DNA of 64,000 nucleotides from Setoptus koraiensis (GCA_048013815.1 CM106585.1:18228001-18292000); one strand, 5' to 3'; positions 1 to 10,950 are shown, counted from the first letter of the stretch. Numbers and translations: made by a program. Notes: a model not told the origin generated them from the sequence alone.

Positions 1-2168
1 CTAAACCGCTACAATTGCACAGACCGACAAATTGATTATGACACCATGTATAGTGTGTATGCAATAGCATGCATTATAAATAAATCCATATCGAGTCGAA
101 TCAAGTCAGTGAAAAAGTTGTGAGGTAGCTTAAATGATGATTATCTGTCATTCCAGTCTGGGTACAATTGCGATTGAGCAAACACTGAAACGGTCAAGGT
201 GTGTATCAAGACAACTGATGACACCCTATAAACTTTACATGAACGAACTATTCATCAAGTATCAAGTATTCTCCTTATTCATGTTACAGCATTAGAAATA
301 GTTAATTAATGACTAATTGTTAAATGGATATAATTGTTCAAAGGCTGATTCGGCTGGCTTGTATTGTATATGTATAGTGCGCTAGCATGTCCACCCAAAA
401 CGAGTCTAGTTTGTCAAAACGAAATCGGCAAACTTTTCGTTGAAACTTGTGTCTAGACTGGTGTTGCATAATGTGTAAAGATTGACATGGCGCAACAATC
501 TTTCGATTGATAGTACGAAAGGAGAACAGCACTTACTTTTCTGGACGGCGGGTGTGTCTTGCATTACGTAGTAGTGGGTGGTATACAGTACAGAGGCTAA
601 TTAAGACTAAATTAAGACTAATGAAAACTTTGCTTATTAAATTATCAGTTTATTAATTATTTAAATTTCAAGTTAATCTTTTGAATTTGGACCATTAATG
701 GGTGACTGAGCAATCGGACGAGTAACTTCCCCGGCATGAACGACAGCCATCTTTATGTCGGGGAAAGCTGAGAAAAAGTCAAAAGTGTCCGACCACTACT
801 GAGAGATGTCGATAAAAATGCTCCAACAAGTAACAGACAACTTGTACGAGATAGTAGTCGCTGCTGAGATTTTCAGTCATGATAACTAGCATGGTACTAT
901 GAGGCTGTCTTCCAGTATTCGCATGTATCTTGATTTGTTGCCGGCAATCAGTCAGACACTATCACATCCCATGATGTGAAACCTGTGGCTTGTCAGATTG
1001 CAATATTTCGTATGAGATATACAATGCGACTCTTTTGCGACGACCTCAGTAGATCAAACGAGAGCTGGTGACCCCAGTAATTGAAAAATTCATCATTCAT
1101 ACCTGGACAACACCAGACAGGGAAAGGTGGTCAAGAGTTGGGATATCATTTAATCATTACTCACAAGATTGTCAGATAAATTGCGTTTAAATTGCCATTC
1201 CTCTGAAGTGTTTTCTCTTCGAAGACCAAGACCGAGTTCAGTTTTGCCGGTATCCCATTCATTCATTTCCATGCAAGTCAACGATGCTAGCGTATTTTAT
1301 AGCGGAGATAATTTGCAAGGTCGCCATAACGGCAAGATTATTTCCACCATCGTTGTTTGCTTGCATGCAACTTTGTACCGGCAGCGACATCTGAAAAGAC
1401 GTTTGCAATCTAAAATTTGATTAACAAAATTTCGCACCATATTATTTGAGAAGACGAACCCTTTGCGAACTTCCTCCATGGCCACATTAGTCTATAACGA
1501 TCAGTATAAATCGACCATACTTTTCATGGGGTATAATTGCACATTCCAGCCTTTGGGCTTCACCAGAAGAAAGCCCTCTCTCTTTTTTTTTTTTGCAAAC
1601 TCAAACAGATAACCCTCCCGGTCGTCGCAACAATCGAAGAAAACGAGAGAGCGACTTCGGAGATTGTCCAAAAAGAATGTTCAAACAGCAAACATACGGT
1701 TTGGTCTGTCTCAATCTCTCATTTATTTTTATCTACGATGTTTAATAACAATTAAGATTATTTTGATATTTTTGACTATCTATAATTTACGTTGAAACGT
1801 CTATCAATTGTGTGTGTGGAATTATTACGTACGTGCACATGTCAGATTTGATAAGATCAATGGTTAAATTTGTCGATATCATATTTGAGTACTTGTGTAG
1901 AATTGCCTTTCGATTCCATGTACACACACATATTTTAGCTTCATTTCCTATTGTTCTACATGTAATAGCAATTAGTTGTGATTGTTTTCATTTTCCCTCG
2001 TTTGGTGTGTTTATAAATCATTAAATCTTAGAGTTAGTATTAGCTTTTGTTTGAATGCTTTGTTGGAGTCACTTTCATCATAAATAACTTTTCTTTTGTT
2101 TGTTTCCTTTGATATTCAATAGAATTATCTTCATCACTATCACGTTGCTAAATACTATTTGTATTGTA
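1..2168. other. AT-rich stretch without a recognised gene
   Basis: No frame here gives a recognisable protein, and the short open frames carry no domain I know. The part nearest 2168 is probably the 3' untranslated region of the Yippee-like gene. A minus-strand AATAAA (TTTATT at 1722-1727) lies about 440 bases past its stop and is a candidate cleavage signal. A run of ten Ts occurs near 1582-1592. Confidence 0.5.
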
Positions 2169-3419
2169 TTATCTATCGTCATGGTGGTCATCATTAAGTT
2201 TTTTGTCGGTGTTTTTTGTGTTTGTAATCATCACTAGGTTGTCATCAATCGCCATGGTTTCATTGTCAGAATAGCAATCATAAAAGTGGTCTCCGTTTGA
2301 ATTCTGAGAGATTTCATCGACAGCCGAATAGGACGATGAAATCATATCAAGATTATTGTTAGATTCATTGATATTATTATTAGTATTGTTATTGTTTAAA
2401 TCTATGTCATAGTCTATATTGTTATTATCACTATCATCAATCCCATCTGTATCATGATCATGGATGGGCGACTTCATCATCTCACTACGATCGCCATTGT
2501 CATTTTCATCATCATCTTGGTCGTCGTTGTTGTCGTCGTCATCGTCTTCGTCGGATATCAATATATTAGATGGACTCTCCAGACACGATGTGACATTTGT
2601 TGAAAAGCCCAAGCCCAGTGGTCCCGAGGACGCTGACGACGACGATGGTGAACAGGATGACGACGATGACAGTTGCGAAGTTGAAGATGGTGACAGTGAG
2701 AGTTGTCTATTTGGATGTGACTGTTTTTGGTTGTTGTTGTTGATTGAGATTGCCGGTGATTGAGTGGATGATTGACTTGAATCGATCGTATCGTTGTTGC
2801 CATTTTGGTTGTCGCCGTTTTGGGTGTCACCGTTTTGGGTGCCGCTATCATGGCCGTTGCCATTGTGGTTGTTGTTTGTTGAGTTGTTGACGCTTAAATT
2901 GTTTCTGATTAGAATGTCATAATTGTTGTTGTTGTGATAATAATTGTAATAATAATAGTTGTTGAATCTCGTGCTAAAGCGCTGTTGATGTCGCGTCTGC
3001 AATCCATTTAGATTATCCGTAATAGCGTGGCTATTGTAAATACTTTTAGCATTGTAACTGGTAAGATCCCAATCGTTTTCCTTGAGCATATGTGCCAATT
3101 CAATAATGTATTTGCCCTCTTTGTATTTTTGGCTCACAACAAAAGCCTGCTCATATTTCCAGCCCAGGGTTGTCTTGCAATTGTTGCAATAGATATCCGC
3201 CACAACATGCGGGCCTGTGGACAGTGAGCGTCTCTCCGAGGCGCCAATGCCAACGTTGACCACCGAATTGAACAGGTAGGCCGGCCCGTGGGTGCCTAGA
3301 AATTGTTTTGAAATGAGTTCGTCGTGATTGGCCAAATGGGCACGACAATAGACACAACTGTACGTTCTGAGACAGTTGCTCAGGTAGGCGAGTCGGGTGC
3401 CCTTGGCCTGCTCGATCAT
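2169..3419 (-). CDS. Ypel: Yippee-like zinc-binding protein with long acidic Asn/Asp/Ser-rich C-terminal tail
   Basis: The first ~118 residues match the YPEL1-4 class of Yippee proteins: [20 protein letters not shown], then [11 protein letters not shown], then [12 protein letters not shown] and [14 protein letters not shown]. The zinc ligands are two CxxC pairs (C22/C25 and C78/C81) with exactly 52 residues between them, the family spacing. YPELs are small nuclear or centrosomal proteins; their biochemical role is still loosely defined. The ATG at 3419 is chosen because [13 protein letters not shown] lines up with the family N-terminus; an in-frame ATG at 3521 would add 34 residues of no known homology. 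Family members are about 120 residues, but this frame stays open for about 416. The extra ~298 residues are low complexity, with Asn, Ser and a run of Asp/Glu. It is intronless as read. A splice soon after residue 118 cannot be fully excluded, but I see no donor there. Confidence 0.9.
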   Translation of the reverse strand: MIEQAKGTRLAYLSNCLRTYSCVYCRAHLANHDELISKQFLGTHGPAYLFNSVVNVGIGASERRSLSTGPHVVADIYCNNCKTTLGWKYEQAFVVSQKYKEGKYIIELAHMLKENDWDLTSYNAKSIYNSHAITDNLNGLQTRHQQRFSTRFNNYYYYNYYHNNNNYDILIRNNLSVNNSTNNNHNGNGHDSGTQNGDTQNGDNQNGNNDTIDSSQSSTQSPAISINNNNQKQSHPNRQLSLSPSSTSQLSSSSSCSPSSSSASSGPLGLGFSTNVTSCLESPSNILISDEDDDDDNNDDQDDDENDNGDRSEMMKSPIHDHDTDGIDDSDNNNIDYDIDLNNNNTNNNINESNNNLDMISSSYSAVDEISQNSNGDHFYDCYSDNETMAIDDNLVMITNTKNTDKKLNDDHHDDR

Positions 3420-4896
3420 TGTATTTTTGCTGTCTGTTGTGTCTGTGATGATGATGCGTCTGTGACGATGTAGTCGTGTGGTGGTTACCTGGGTTTGTGA
3501 GCGACTGTTACGTGTGACCAAATGTATTACGTGTGGCCGATATTTGCTGCCGAGCTGATGATCAGGCTAGCCGAGGTGGCTGGCTACTGTAGGCTTAGAA
3601 ATGGCTGCTCGGTGGTAGCTGAATTGAAATCGACAATTGAATTTTTCCTTCCTCCTAGTTTGTAAATAATTATATATTGCAAATGCGAGGATGTCCTGTT
3701 ATGTTGCGTTATTGCCTGTTTATGGCCAACTGGCGCTGCCTAAGCGTCTGCTGCTACTGCTGCTGTTGTTTCTGCTGAAACTATGTCGATGGCCTGGCGA
3801 TATGTTCATCTATGTTACATTGCATGCCATGTCATGTGACTGTGTTGTTGTCGTATTTCATTCGTCGTCGTCGCTATTAATCTGCTGCTAACGTTGCCGT
3901 TGTTGCTGTTGTTGTTGTTGTTGTTGCTGTTGTTGTTGTTGCTGCTGTTGTTGCTATCAATATTATACATTAATACAGAGGTGGTTGTGTGTACGTAGGC
4001 CGCAGCACTGTTTTTTTTTTGTTTATATTCGTGTACTTCTTTTCTTCTTCTTCTTCGTCTTCTTCTCTGGCTGCCTGGCTAGCTCGCTCCGATACAAGTC
4101 GACAGATTAGTCGGTGGCATTGGCAACGGTGCACTTGGTGGTCGGACTAATAATGCCATCGGAGCATTATATCAGAATAGAGGAGTTAACTTTGCCAATG
4201 CCGTTGCAATTGCAATTGCAGTTGCAGTTGCAGTTGTTGCTGTGGTTGCTATTGTCGCTGCTGTTGCTGTTGCAGTTGATCGTTTCGTCGTTGTTGATAA
4301 GTAACTGCATTAAACATGATATGCAACAACAACAATCAAGTAAAAACACGGCGCTTTCACATTAAATAATGCACCATTTCTTCCATCCACTTGGCTTATG
4401 AAATCTTACACATGAGCAGGCTCACCACTAATGCATTGCAAATAGCGCTCGCTTGTTGGCAAGCTTGTTCACCACTGTAGTGTTTACATTTTTACTCTAG
4501 GCGAAGTACACGGTCAGGCATCCAATTCACCCATTTCACATATATAATGCAAAATATGTACGCGTGGTGGCGCTACCAAAGCGCAGTGTACAAGCAGTGA
4601 CAGTGCACTTTGTCGAACCTATTCAACATCACCACCAGTGCGCCATACTCCTTCTGTTGGCACACTCATAAATGTGTGCTTGTGAACGGTCACAGAATAT
4701 ATTTACTAGTGATTCCCACTTGAGGGCGCTAAGTTTAAATGGTAAAAATTATGATGGAGAAAAACCACGTGTGAGTGCTAAATTCAATGTCTGACATGGC
4801 AATAAAAGGTACTCTGATTGTAGTACGAAACCAATCATTGTATTATTTAGGACATAGTGTTGATTTATTCGTTCCACACAGCTCAATCTCGTCACC
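3420..4896. other. Intergenic region between divergent Ypel and DNTTIP2, rich in trinucleotide repeats
   Basis: This holds the upstream regions of two divergent genes. It contains TTG/CTG repeats (3895-3955), TTC-rich DNA (about 4038-4065) and a CAA/TTG-type tract (4201-4275). Leucine-rich open frames on either strand come from these repeats and are not genes. No TATA box or RNA gene was recognised. Confidence 0.5.
3895..3955. repeat. (TTG)n/(CTG)n microsatellite
   Basis: Imperfect trinucleotide array of TTG with interspersed CTG units upstream of the Yippee-like gene. Confidence 0.85.
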
Positions 4897-5451
4897 ATGG
4901 AGGCCGTTGACAAATTAATAGAGAAACTAAGCAAGGAACAGCTCGAAACCGAGATACTACCCAAACGGGTCGTCACATCCGACTATGAGCAACAGTCGCG
5001 TCTGGAACCTGTGAATAAAGATAGAATGGGAAGGAGAAAAAGACGCCTGGAAAACAAGAAGAGACGAGAGGCCACCGCTGGTCTCAAATGGTTCGATCTA
5101 CCAAAGCAGGAGCTCGACGATGAGAAGAAGCTCAATTTGGAGGCACTCAAATTGAGATCAGCCATCAATCCAAAACGTTTCTACAAAAGGAAAGCTATTG
5201 ACAAGGAAGCGCCAGATTACTTTCACGTGGGTACTGTAGTTGAGCACCCAACAGAATTCTATTCACATCGCGTACCCAAAAAAGATCGTAAACGTACCCT
5301 AGTAGATGAACTGTTAGCCGATGCAGAATTCAAGCAAACTGTCAAGCGCAGGTACAAAGAAATACACACGAAAAAGGTGGAGCGAAACAAGAACGTAGCC
5401 CTGGCTCGAAGACGGCAGGCACAGAGAGACCAAAACAAGAAACGGAAATAA
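4897..5451 (+). CDS. DNTTIP2: Fcf2/DNTTIP2 small-subunit processome protein
   Basis: The 184-residue protein ends in a complete Fcf2 domain: TAGLKWFDLP at about 60-69, LEALKLRSAINPKRFYK at 81-97, YFHVGTVVEHPTEFYSHR at 108-125, KKDRKRTLVDELLADAEF at 128-145, and a very basic tail. Fcf2 (yeast) and DNTTIP2 (animals) act in the nucleolus in early 18S pre-rRNA processing. The animal protein usually has a long N-terminal extension; this one is short and yeast-like in size (yeast Fcf2 is about 217 residues). The ATG at 4897 sits in a good context (gtcaccATGG). It is intronless and convergent with SLC25A3, with stop codons 118 bases apart. Confidence 0.93.
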   Translation: MEAVDKLIEKLSKEQLETEILPKRVVTSDYEQQSRLEPVNKDRMGRRKRRLENKKRREATAGLKWFDLPKQELDDEKKLNLEALKLRSAINPKRFYKRKAIDKEAPDYFHVGTVVEHPTEFYSHRVPKKDRKRTLVDELLADAEFKQTVKRRYKEIHTKKVERNKNVALARRRQAQRDQNKKRK

Positions 5452-5452
5452 A
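5447..5452 (+). terminator. AATAAA overlapping the DNTTIP2 stop codon
   Basis: AATAAA includes the TAA stop (5449-5451). If it is used, the 3' untranslated region would be only tens of bases long, which would keep the transcript clear of the convergent carrier gene. Confidence 0.4.
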
Positions 5453-5513
5453 GTAGATGTCTGGCGGTTAACTGTTCTCATAACACACAGAATCCTAGTT
5501 ATATCCTGTAATT

Positions 5514-5519
5514 TTTATT
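5514..5519 (-). terminator. Polyadenylation signal of SLC25A3
   Basis: TTTATT on the plus strand, that is AATAAA on the minus strand, about 50 bases after the carrier's stop codon. It lies in the 118 bp gap between the two convergent genes. Confidence 0.6.
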
Positions 5520-5569
5520 CTAATTCATAAATGTTTTCTTTTGTTTTAAGATTAAACAACACCGATAAA

Positions 5570-6514
5570 TTATGATGATTGACTGGCTTTGAGCTTCAAC
5601 TTCAAGCTTTCTGGCATCTCAGGTGGTGGTGGTCTAGGCAAGTTGAGCATAACTTTGACAGAATCATAGATGAACCACTGTAGAGCTGTAAGGGTACCTA
5701 TCATGATGATTCTAGGCGTTAGACCCTTCCACAGGCCAGCCATGCCCAACTTTTTGGCTGCCTCTACAGCGGTGCTGCCCTTGTCTTGGTTTAGTTTCGA
5801 CACAACAGTATCGGCTGGATGTGACACAACAGCACAAAATACACCAGCAATGTAACCAGCGGCAAATGTAACAATCAATTGTTCGCCCTTCGTACAATCG
5901 GCTCTCTTCTTTGGTACAACGTGCTTGTAAAGTAGCTCGACTGTACGCTCAAAAGCGGCGAATTTCATCATGGTGTATGGTATCTGTCTCATCCAAAGTG
6001 GTCCCAGGCCCTTGTAGAGGCCCCCAATGCCCTCGGCACGAATAATATCGGGCAAAACTTTGCGCAACATTGGCGAGCAGCCAGGTTGTGTTTGTATTCG
6101 TACTTTGGCGGCTTCCAGAGGGCAAAGGGCAATGTCGGCAAAGAATTCAGCCGAGGCCGATGCAGCCAAATAAAGTGATGTTCGCCATGTGTAAGACAGT
6201 TCCTCGCCAATAGCATTGGCATACATAACCTTGAACAATTCATACAGACCGAATTTGCCCAAACCCTGTAACGAGTAACCAATTGCTGTAGGTGCCCATC
6301 CCTTGGCCAGACCACGAGCTCCGTCCTCGGCTAGGGTGACCTTGAATCCATTGAAGATGTTCTTGTATTTGGTTGGGTTGGTTTGAATCCTGCATTTGAC
6401 CATGTCAAGCGGCGTCAACGCTGTGTGTGTAATACCACAACTGAGAATGCCACCGAGTCCGCATAATCCGTAAAATTTGAGGGTTCCAACCTCGACATTG
6501 GCTTGAGATGACAT
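5570..6514 (-). CDS. SLC25A3: Mitochondrial phosphate carrier (SLC25A3/Mpcp)
   Basis: An inner-membrane carrier that imports phosphate with protons for ATP synthesis. The 314 residues contain three mitochondrial-carrier repeats with the signatures PLDMVKCRI (35-43), PLEAAKVRIQ (132-141) and HPADTVVSK (232-240). They also hold phosphate-carrier-specific stretches such as KGWAPTAIGYSLQGLGKFG, YLAASASAEFFADIAL and the C-terminal LPRPPPPEMPESLK. Animal homologues have a 40-50 residue presequence that is absent here; repeat 1 starts near residue 13. The ATG at 6514 is the only in-frame choice in this exon. However, minus-strand TCTCAAG about 15 bases inside it could be a splice acceptor, so a presequence may sit in an unseen upstream exon. 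Otherwise intronless. Confidence 0.95.
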   Translation of the reverse strand: MSSQANVEVGTLKFYGLCGLGGILSCGITHTALTPLDMVKCRIQTNPTKYKNIFNGFKVTLAEDGARGLAKGWAPTAIGYSLQGLGKFGLYELFKVMYANAIGEELSYTWRTSLYLAASASAEFFADIALCPLEAAKVRIQTQPGCSPMLRKVLPDIIRAEGIGGLYKGLGPLWMRQIPYTMMKFAAFERTVELLYKHVVPKKRADCTKGEQLIVTFAAGYIAGVFCAVVSHPADTVVSKLNQDKGSTAVEAAKKLGMAGLWKGLTPRIIMIGTLTALQWFIYDSVKVMLNLPRPPPPEMPESLKLKLKASQSS

Positions 6515-7507
6515 GATGATAAAAGTCGAATGAGGGTCGCGACGGGGTGAAATCAGTTAGAAAATAAGCCAAATGTACTATTGAGGAATCGCTGACTGTA
6601 TTCTCGATGGGTTAAGACCAAACCAAGGTTAGTGAAAGGATATTTGGCCACAATTTGTTGCTTGATGAGTGAAAGCTGATAGCACTGATACTGGTAGTAG
6701 CATAGTAATGTCGTATACCACACACTCTCAATGTGAATAGACATTTGGACATTGCGAGAACCTGATGCCCACCCCGTGTGCGCAGAACTGAGCGGCAATT
6801 TTGAAACTGTGCAAAAAAAAAATTTATCCCCACATAATCCGCATACTGAACTAGTGCATATACAGTGCATGTACTGTGAGTCAAATCTCATTTATCTCAT
6901 CGGATTATCGTTGGATATTGGACAAGTTGCATCTTCCGCTCACAAGTTGTCAGTTGTGCGCACAGGGGTTATGTAATAGTTGTTGTATGTCCAATAAATC
7001 TTTGACTTTATGGCGTGTTGCTGCTGTTGGTCTGCGAAAGGGTGAAACTAACCGCCAGTAAATGTCGTTCGACGAGGGTCGTTGTGCGAGCCAGGGCACA
7101 CGGCACGCAAAGTGTACCTTTGGCACAGTGCTCCAGCAGACAGGTTAGCACGAGAGAGGACAAATCTGACGATCTAGATGAAATGTTGCGGTCGATGTCG
7201 CAGATTTAAAATGCAATCCTGCCTGCCGCAATCTGCGAAATTCAGATCGTTTGTGCAACAGCGTCGCACAGATATACCCTATGTGCGCCATAGAAAAGTG
7301 TGTGCAGAAGCCCGGCAAGAATGGATCTGCAACGGGGGCGTGACTGGGCAGCGCCATCTCGTTTCGCACGCGGAGAACACTCGCTGAACCTATATGAAGT
7401 TTTCGAATACTGTTTGATTTAGTGTCATTATAGTACCTCATTTGCGTATATGCTGCAACACTACATGCAAGAACCAGATATTAGTTTGCAAATAATGGAT
7501 GTTTGTA
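6515..7507. other. Upstream region of SLC25A3; no other gene seen
   Basis: About 1 kb between the carrier start and the 3' end of NAB. Short open frames occur on both strands but none resembles a known protein. No presequence-like exon for the carrier could be picked out. Confidence 0.4.
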
Positions 7508-7513
7508 TTTATT
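7508..7513 (-). terminator. Polyadenylation signal downstream of the last NAB exon
   Basis: AATAAA on the minus strand, 38 bases past the stop at 7551. It supports the exon at 7551-7751 as a true 3'-terminal exon. Confidence 0.6.
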
Positions 7514-7550
7514 CGTAATGTAATCAATTGCATAATGGCATACGAAACAC

Positions 7551-7751
7551 TCAGCCGGGTCTCCTAAAGGCGTGCTGCTGTTCCTGGCGAGTCTTGCGCC
7601 TTCCATTTTTGCGCCATCTCAACACCAAATTTGGCAATCCTTTGGACATCGTGATTAAATCACTATCATCCACGTCCACTTGAACTATTGACTCGTCGTC
7701 GGAGCTTGCAGTGGCTTTTGTCCGTACGTTTGCATAAGTATTAGAAGGACA
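7551..7751 (-). CDS. nab: Probable last exon of NAB
   Basis: A long pyrimidine tract followed by CGCCAG precedes this 66-codon exon, in the same phase (0) as the exon 2 donor. It encodes an acidic patch (SSDDES, VDVDDSD) and a basic C-terminus ([14 protein letters not shown]). It has no domain I recognise; assignment rests on phase, strand, acceptor quality and the AATAAA downstream. Confidence 0.55.
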   Translation of the reverse strand, partial: CPSNTYANVRTKATASSDDESIVQVDVDDSDLITMSKGLPNLVLRWRKNGRRKTRQEQQHAFRRPG

Positions 7752-10700
7752 CTGGCGAGCAGATAGACAAGATAAAGAGAAGAGAAATGGGGTATTTTGT
7801 TCGTTACTAAAGGGCTTGTCCAAAGTTGAGAATCGTCGACGAAGCTCAAAATAGCGGCAGTTATAGTCATAGAATACTGTCAATCGCAAACGAAATCATT
7901 GCGCTAACGGCAAATGATATACATATATATGGATGTCCGAGGTTCGTTGATTGTAAACTTGGGTTTGCGTTTATATCGGATGCTGTTTGCATCGGCCCCC
8001 TAATGACGTTCATTTTGTGACAGTCAGATTAGCAGCAAATACAAGAGCGAGTGAGAGAAGTTGCGCTGAAACCAAGTTTTGTTTTCACGGCTGATTATGA
8101 CATTCTTGAGCAACACAACTCGCTGGAATGGCCAAATCAACATAACGACCAGTCGCTTAAAGCAAGAAGAATTAACAGAGAGGGGTCCAATTCCTGATTG
8201 ATGCATGCGTATTGGGTGTGTGTCAGTGAGGCAGCGCTGAGGGCCAGTAACATGGCGCCGATAAATGATCGCACTCTTTGTTCTCTTGTAATCAGAGAGG
8301 CTACATTCTTTTTTGTCGCCAACTTATGGCCAATAGTAACTGTAATGGCGCTCAATTATAAAAAATCGCTCGCACATCCGCATCAATTTTTCCTACCAAC
8401 AGCACTCATCAATGGACGCAGACCACTCGCATTGGCCGGCTCCTCCATTCTTTTAATTTAACTAACGAACTCTCGAACTCAGCAGCATCAGTTTTACTTA
8501 TCGATACTCACAGACACACTCAAAGAAGGGGTCCCTTTTTTTCTATATCCTTATTTCATCCTTATTTCATTTCAGTTGTGTTCAATATGGCATCATGTTT
8601 TGGGTTGCCAGACTCGCGGGATGCTGCTTCTTGGGCCTCGAACCGGACCGTTTCTAGGTGGGCAGCGTCCAAACTATCGATATATTGTTGACTATAATCA
8701 AACGACTGCCCATTCGAAACGAGATATCCTTTTGCTTCGCCAGTGTGAGTATAATTAATGTTCGCTATATAGAACGCGGAGTGGCGCGCGAACGATGCCG
8801 GGCCAGTAAGTTTCTGTTAGTTTTTTCTTCTCCTTCTTTTGGCCGTTCACATCGGACGTTAGCGATCGTTTATTGTGGGAACATTCGATAGACGAGATTG
8901 AGTCGATTCAACTCACCAGTTCTTTGCAAACTGTAGATACCTCGCACGACTTTAGCAAAGACTTGCTAACCATATCCTTCTTGTGATTTTTTGAGGCGCC
9001 TAGTTTTCCCGATTTTCGTTCTTGCTGTGGAAATTCAAAACAATTCTGGGGCGATGTCGAGACGCTGATGCTTGCTGATTTTGAGCCCTTTTCGTTGCGT
9101 CCAGTATCACAAATCTTGTGTTCCGTGTTAGTTGCAACGGTTGAGTCTGACTGTTGTTGATGATTCTTGACTAGATTTGTTGGACACTGTTGGAAATCAA
9201 ATGCGATGCGTTTCGTCGTTACGTTCAATGGTTCAACAATTGGTAGGGCCATTTGAGTAGATGTGGGTATTATGTGCCACTCGTAATTCTCTGCCGCGTT
9301 TTTATCTATCAGCACTGTTTGACACGAAGTTATGGCACGGTTGATATCGGCATTTGGTGAATTTATGGCAACAATTGGCGTTCCAATCATTGAGTCAGAT
9401 CGCTTGAGATTATCCGCAACGTGGTTCAAACCATTGGTCACGTAATTGATCTGATGACGTTGATATTCTAAGGCGTTTGCTGCCATATTATGGTGTCGTC
9501 TGCGTTCCAAAGCAATTACACTATCTTTGTATTGACTAGACGGAAATAGCAACAATTTTTGTTGAGTTAAATCATGGGCATTATCATTGATTGATGGCGA
9601 AGTTTGCAGATGGGCCAAACAAGTGACTTGATTTGTACTGTTATTAGACAATTTATAGTGCAATGTCGATTGTTTAACAATGTTGTCAGACAGCTGCATA
9701 TTGATACGACCTATTGAATGCTTGTAACTAATCATATCATTTTGACCTCTTAGAATTTCCGCAACGCTCTTCTGGTGCAAATGATCGATCGATTTGCTTT
9801 TGTTATCTACAGGATTGGATGAAGATTGATTGCAGATCTTCTTATAGCATTGACCCTCGATCGAGTCCGATTGTTGACGGCTCATATTTCTGATTCCCAG
9901 TGATGATCTCGATGATGATGTGTTTGAAGTAGATGCCCGAGACGTCATCATGTTATTGGGGGAGTATTTATCATTTGATGTTGATGCTAGTGACATCGAT
10001 TCGGAACGAGGCACATAAAAATCTTCTTTGGCCACGCCGCTGTCGTCATGTGGACTGGGTAAGCTTGTCATGTCCACCGATGGTAAATTTTTATTATTAT
10101 CATTACCTTGTTTACTTTCTGTAGAATTTAATTCTGATGCAAGTGCCCTATCAGGTATATAAAGTCTGTCGTCCATAGATAATGTTGTTGATGATCGAGA
10201 ATCCGAAAGTGCCTTCAGTGCTGACTGTTCAGTCGGATCGATATGACAAAGTGACATATTCGTGGAGGACCCCGTGGTCTTGTTAAATATATCGGGGCTT
10301 TTCTTCCATTCCAGAAGTGTCTTTTGTAGCCTCCTAACGTGCAACGGCTTCTTGGTCATGCCCACAAAATCCATTATCTCCAGGAATTCTTCATCATCGG
10401 CGTCACACAATTGCTGAACATCATCACCACCTTTTCGAGATAATCATGAGATAGTAATGTGATAACAAAAGAATCGAGTGTTAGTGTCGTGATTCGGTTG
10501 GCATTCGCATTTCACCGTTTATGTTACTGATGAGATCAACATACCTAACTGAACAAAAGTCTCGAAGTAACATAGTAGATTGGCTCGTTCCAATAATCTA
10601 TAAATCATGAATTCTGACTGATTATTCGGAAGTTTTCTATTGCTCGCGTGATTCTGAACATCGTCTTCAACGATTGCTTGGCTGTGCCTCGAGCCGGGAC

Positions 10701-10950
10701 TCATAGTGACAAGATTGTTGTTGTATGTCTCCTTGACATGATGAACATCTTTATTGGCTGCAAAATTGTTGGTTTGTTGACTTCTATTGCTAATATTTCT
10801 ATCACCATCACCGGCACAACTACTGATCGTGCCAACACAACTATTACTCTCTTGATTGTTTGGTGATGTATTAGGTTTGTCTCTTGTCTGTTGGTTGTCA
10901 ACTTGTCTGATGTCTTTGTAAAAATTATCGTCCACGTAGCTCGAACTCAT
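7551..10950 (-). CDS. nab: NAB (NGFI-A/EGR-binding) transcriptional co-repressor, three exons
   Basis: NAB proteins bind EGR/Krox zinc-finger factors through the NCD1 domain and repress their targets in the nucleus. NCD1 is split by an intron: exon 1 ends with [20 protein letters not shown] and exon 2 continues [20 protein letters not shown], then [20 protein letters not shown]. Together these cover residues ~112-190 and follow vertebrate NAB closely. The model is 10950-10545, 10430-8917 and 7751-7551, with phases 1 and 0. Introns are 114 and 1165 bases, with GTATGT and GTGAGT donors. The product is about 706 residues. The middle is Ser/Asn/Gln-rich with no recognised domain. The second conserved domain, NCD2, was not found in any exon or in the 1.2 kb intron. 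The join to the last exon is less certain than the NCD1 join. Confidence 0.85.
7752..8916. other. NAB intron 2
   Basis: The 1165-base intron was searched on the minus strand for NCD2-like sequence without success. It carries two TATCGATA octamers and a plus-strand stretch (8658-8753) that faintly resembles an F-box helix; neither is enough to call a nested gene. Confidence 0.5.
8499..8682. promoter_or_regulatory. Two TATCGATA (DRE-like) palindromes
   Basis: Perfect TATCGATA octamers at 8499-8506 and 8675-8682. This word is the DREF-bound element of many insect housekeeping promoters. Two copies within 180 bases inside the NAB intron may mark an internal promoter; function here is inferred only. 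Confidence 0.3.
8917..10430 (-). CDS. nab: NAB exon 2 (second half of NCD1 and Ser-rich region)
   Basis: The acceptor AG is at 10432-10431; the first codon completes a Gly shared with exon 1 and restores the conserved GGDDVQQLC run. The frame stays open to a donor after GAACTG (GTGAGT at 8916-8911). An in-frame TGA at 8908-8910 follows, so read-through would end the protein at once with VS. Confidence 0.88.
10545..10950 (-). CDS. nab: NAB exon 1 (first half of NCD1)
   Basis: Starts at ATG 10950 (MSSSYVDD) and ends at a GTATGT donor (10544-10539) after one base of a Gly codon. The first ~110 residues are polar and low complexity; residues 112-135 begin NCD1. Confidence 0.85.

Noticed and set aside
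8632-8656. tRNA B-box-like GGTTCGAGGCC on the minus strand
   Set aside because: The flanks do not form a T-arm and no A-box or acceptor stem was found at suitable spacing.
8658-8753. F-box-like helix [20 protein letters not shown] on the plus strand
   Set aside because: It is only ~20 residues, with no following Trp/Arg pattern, no ATG, and a stop just before it. More likely chance within the NAB intron.
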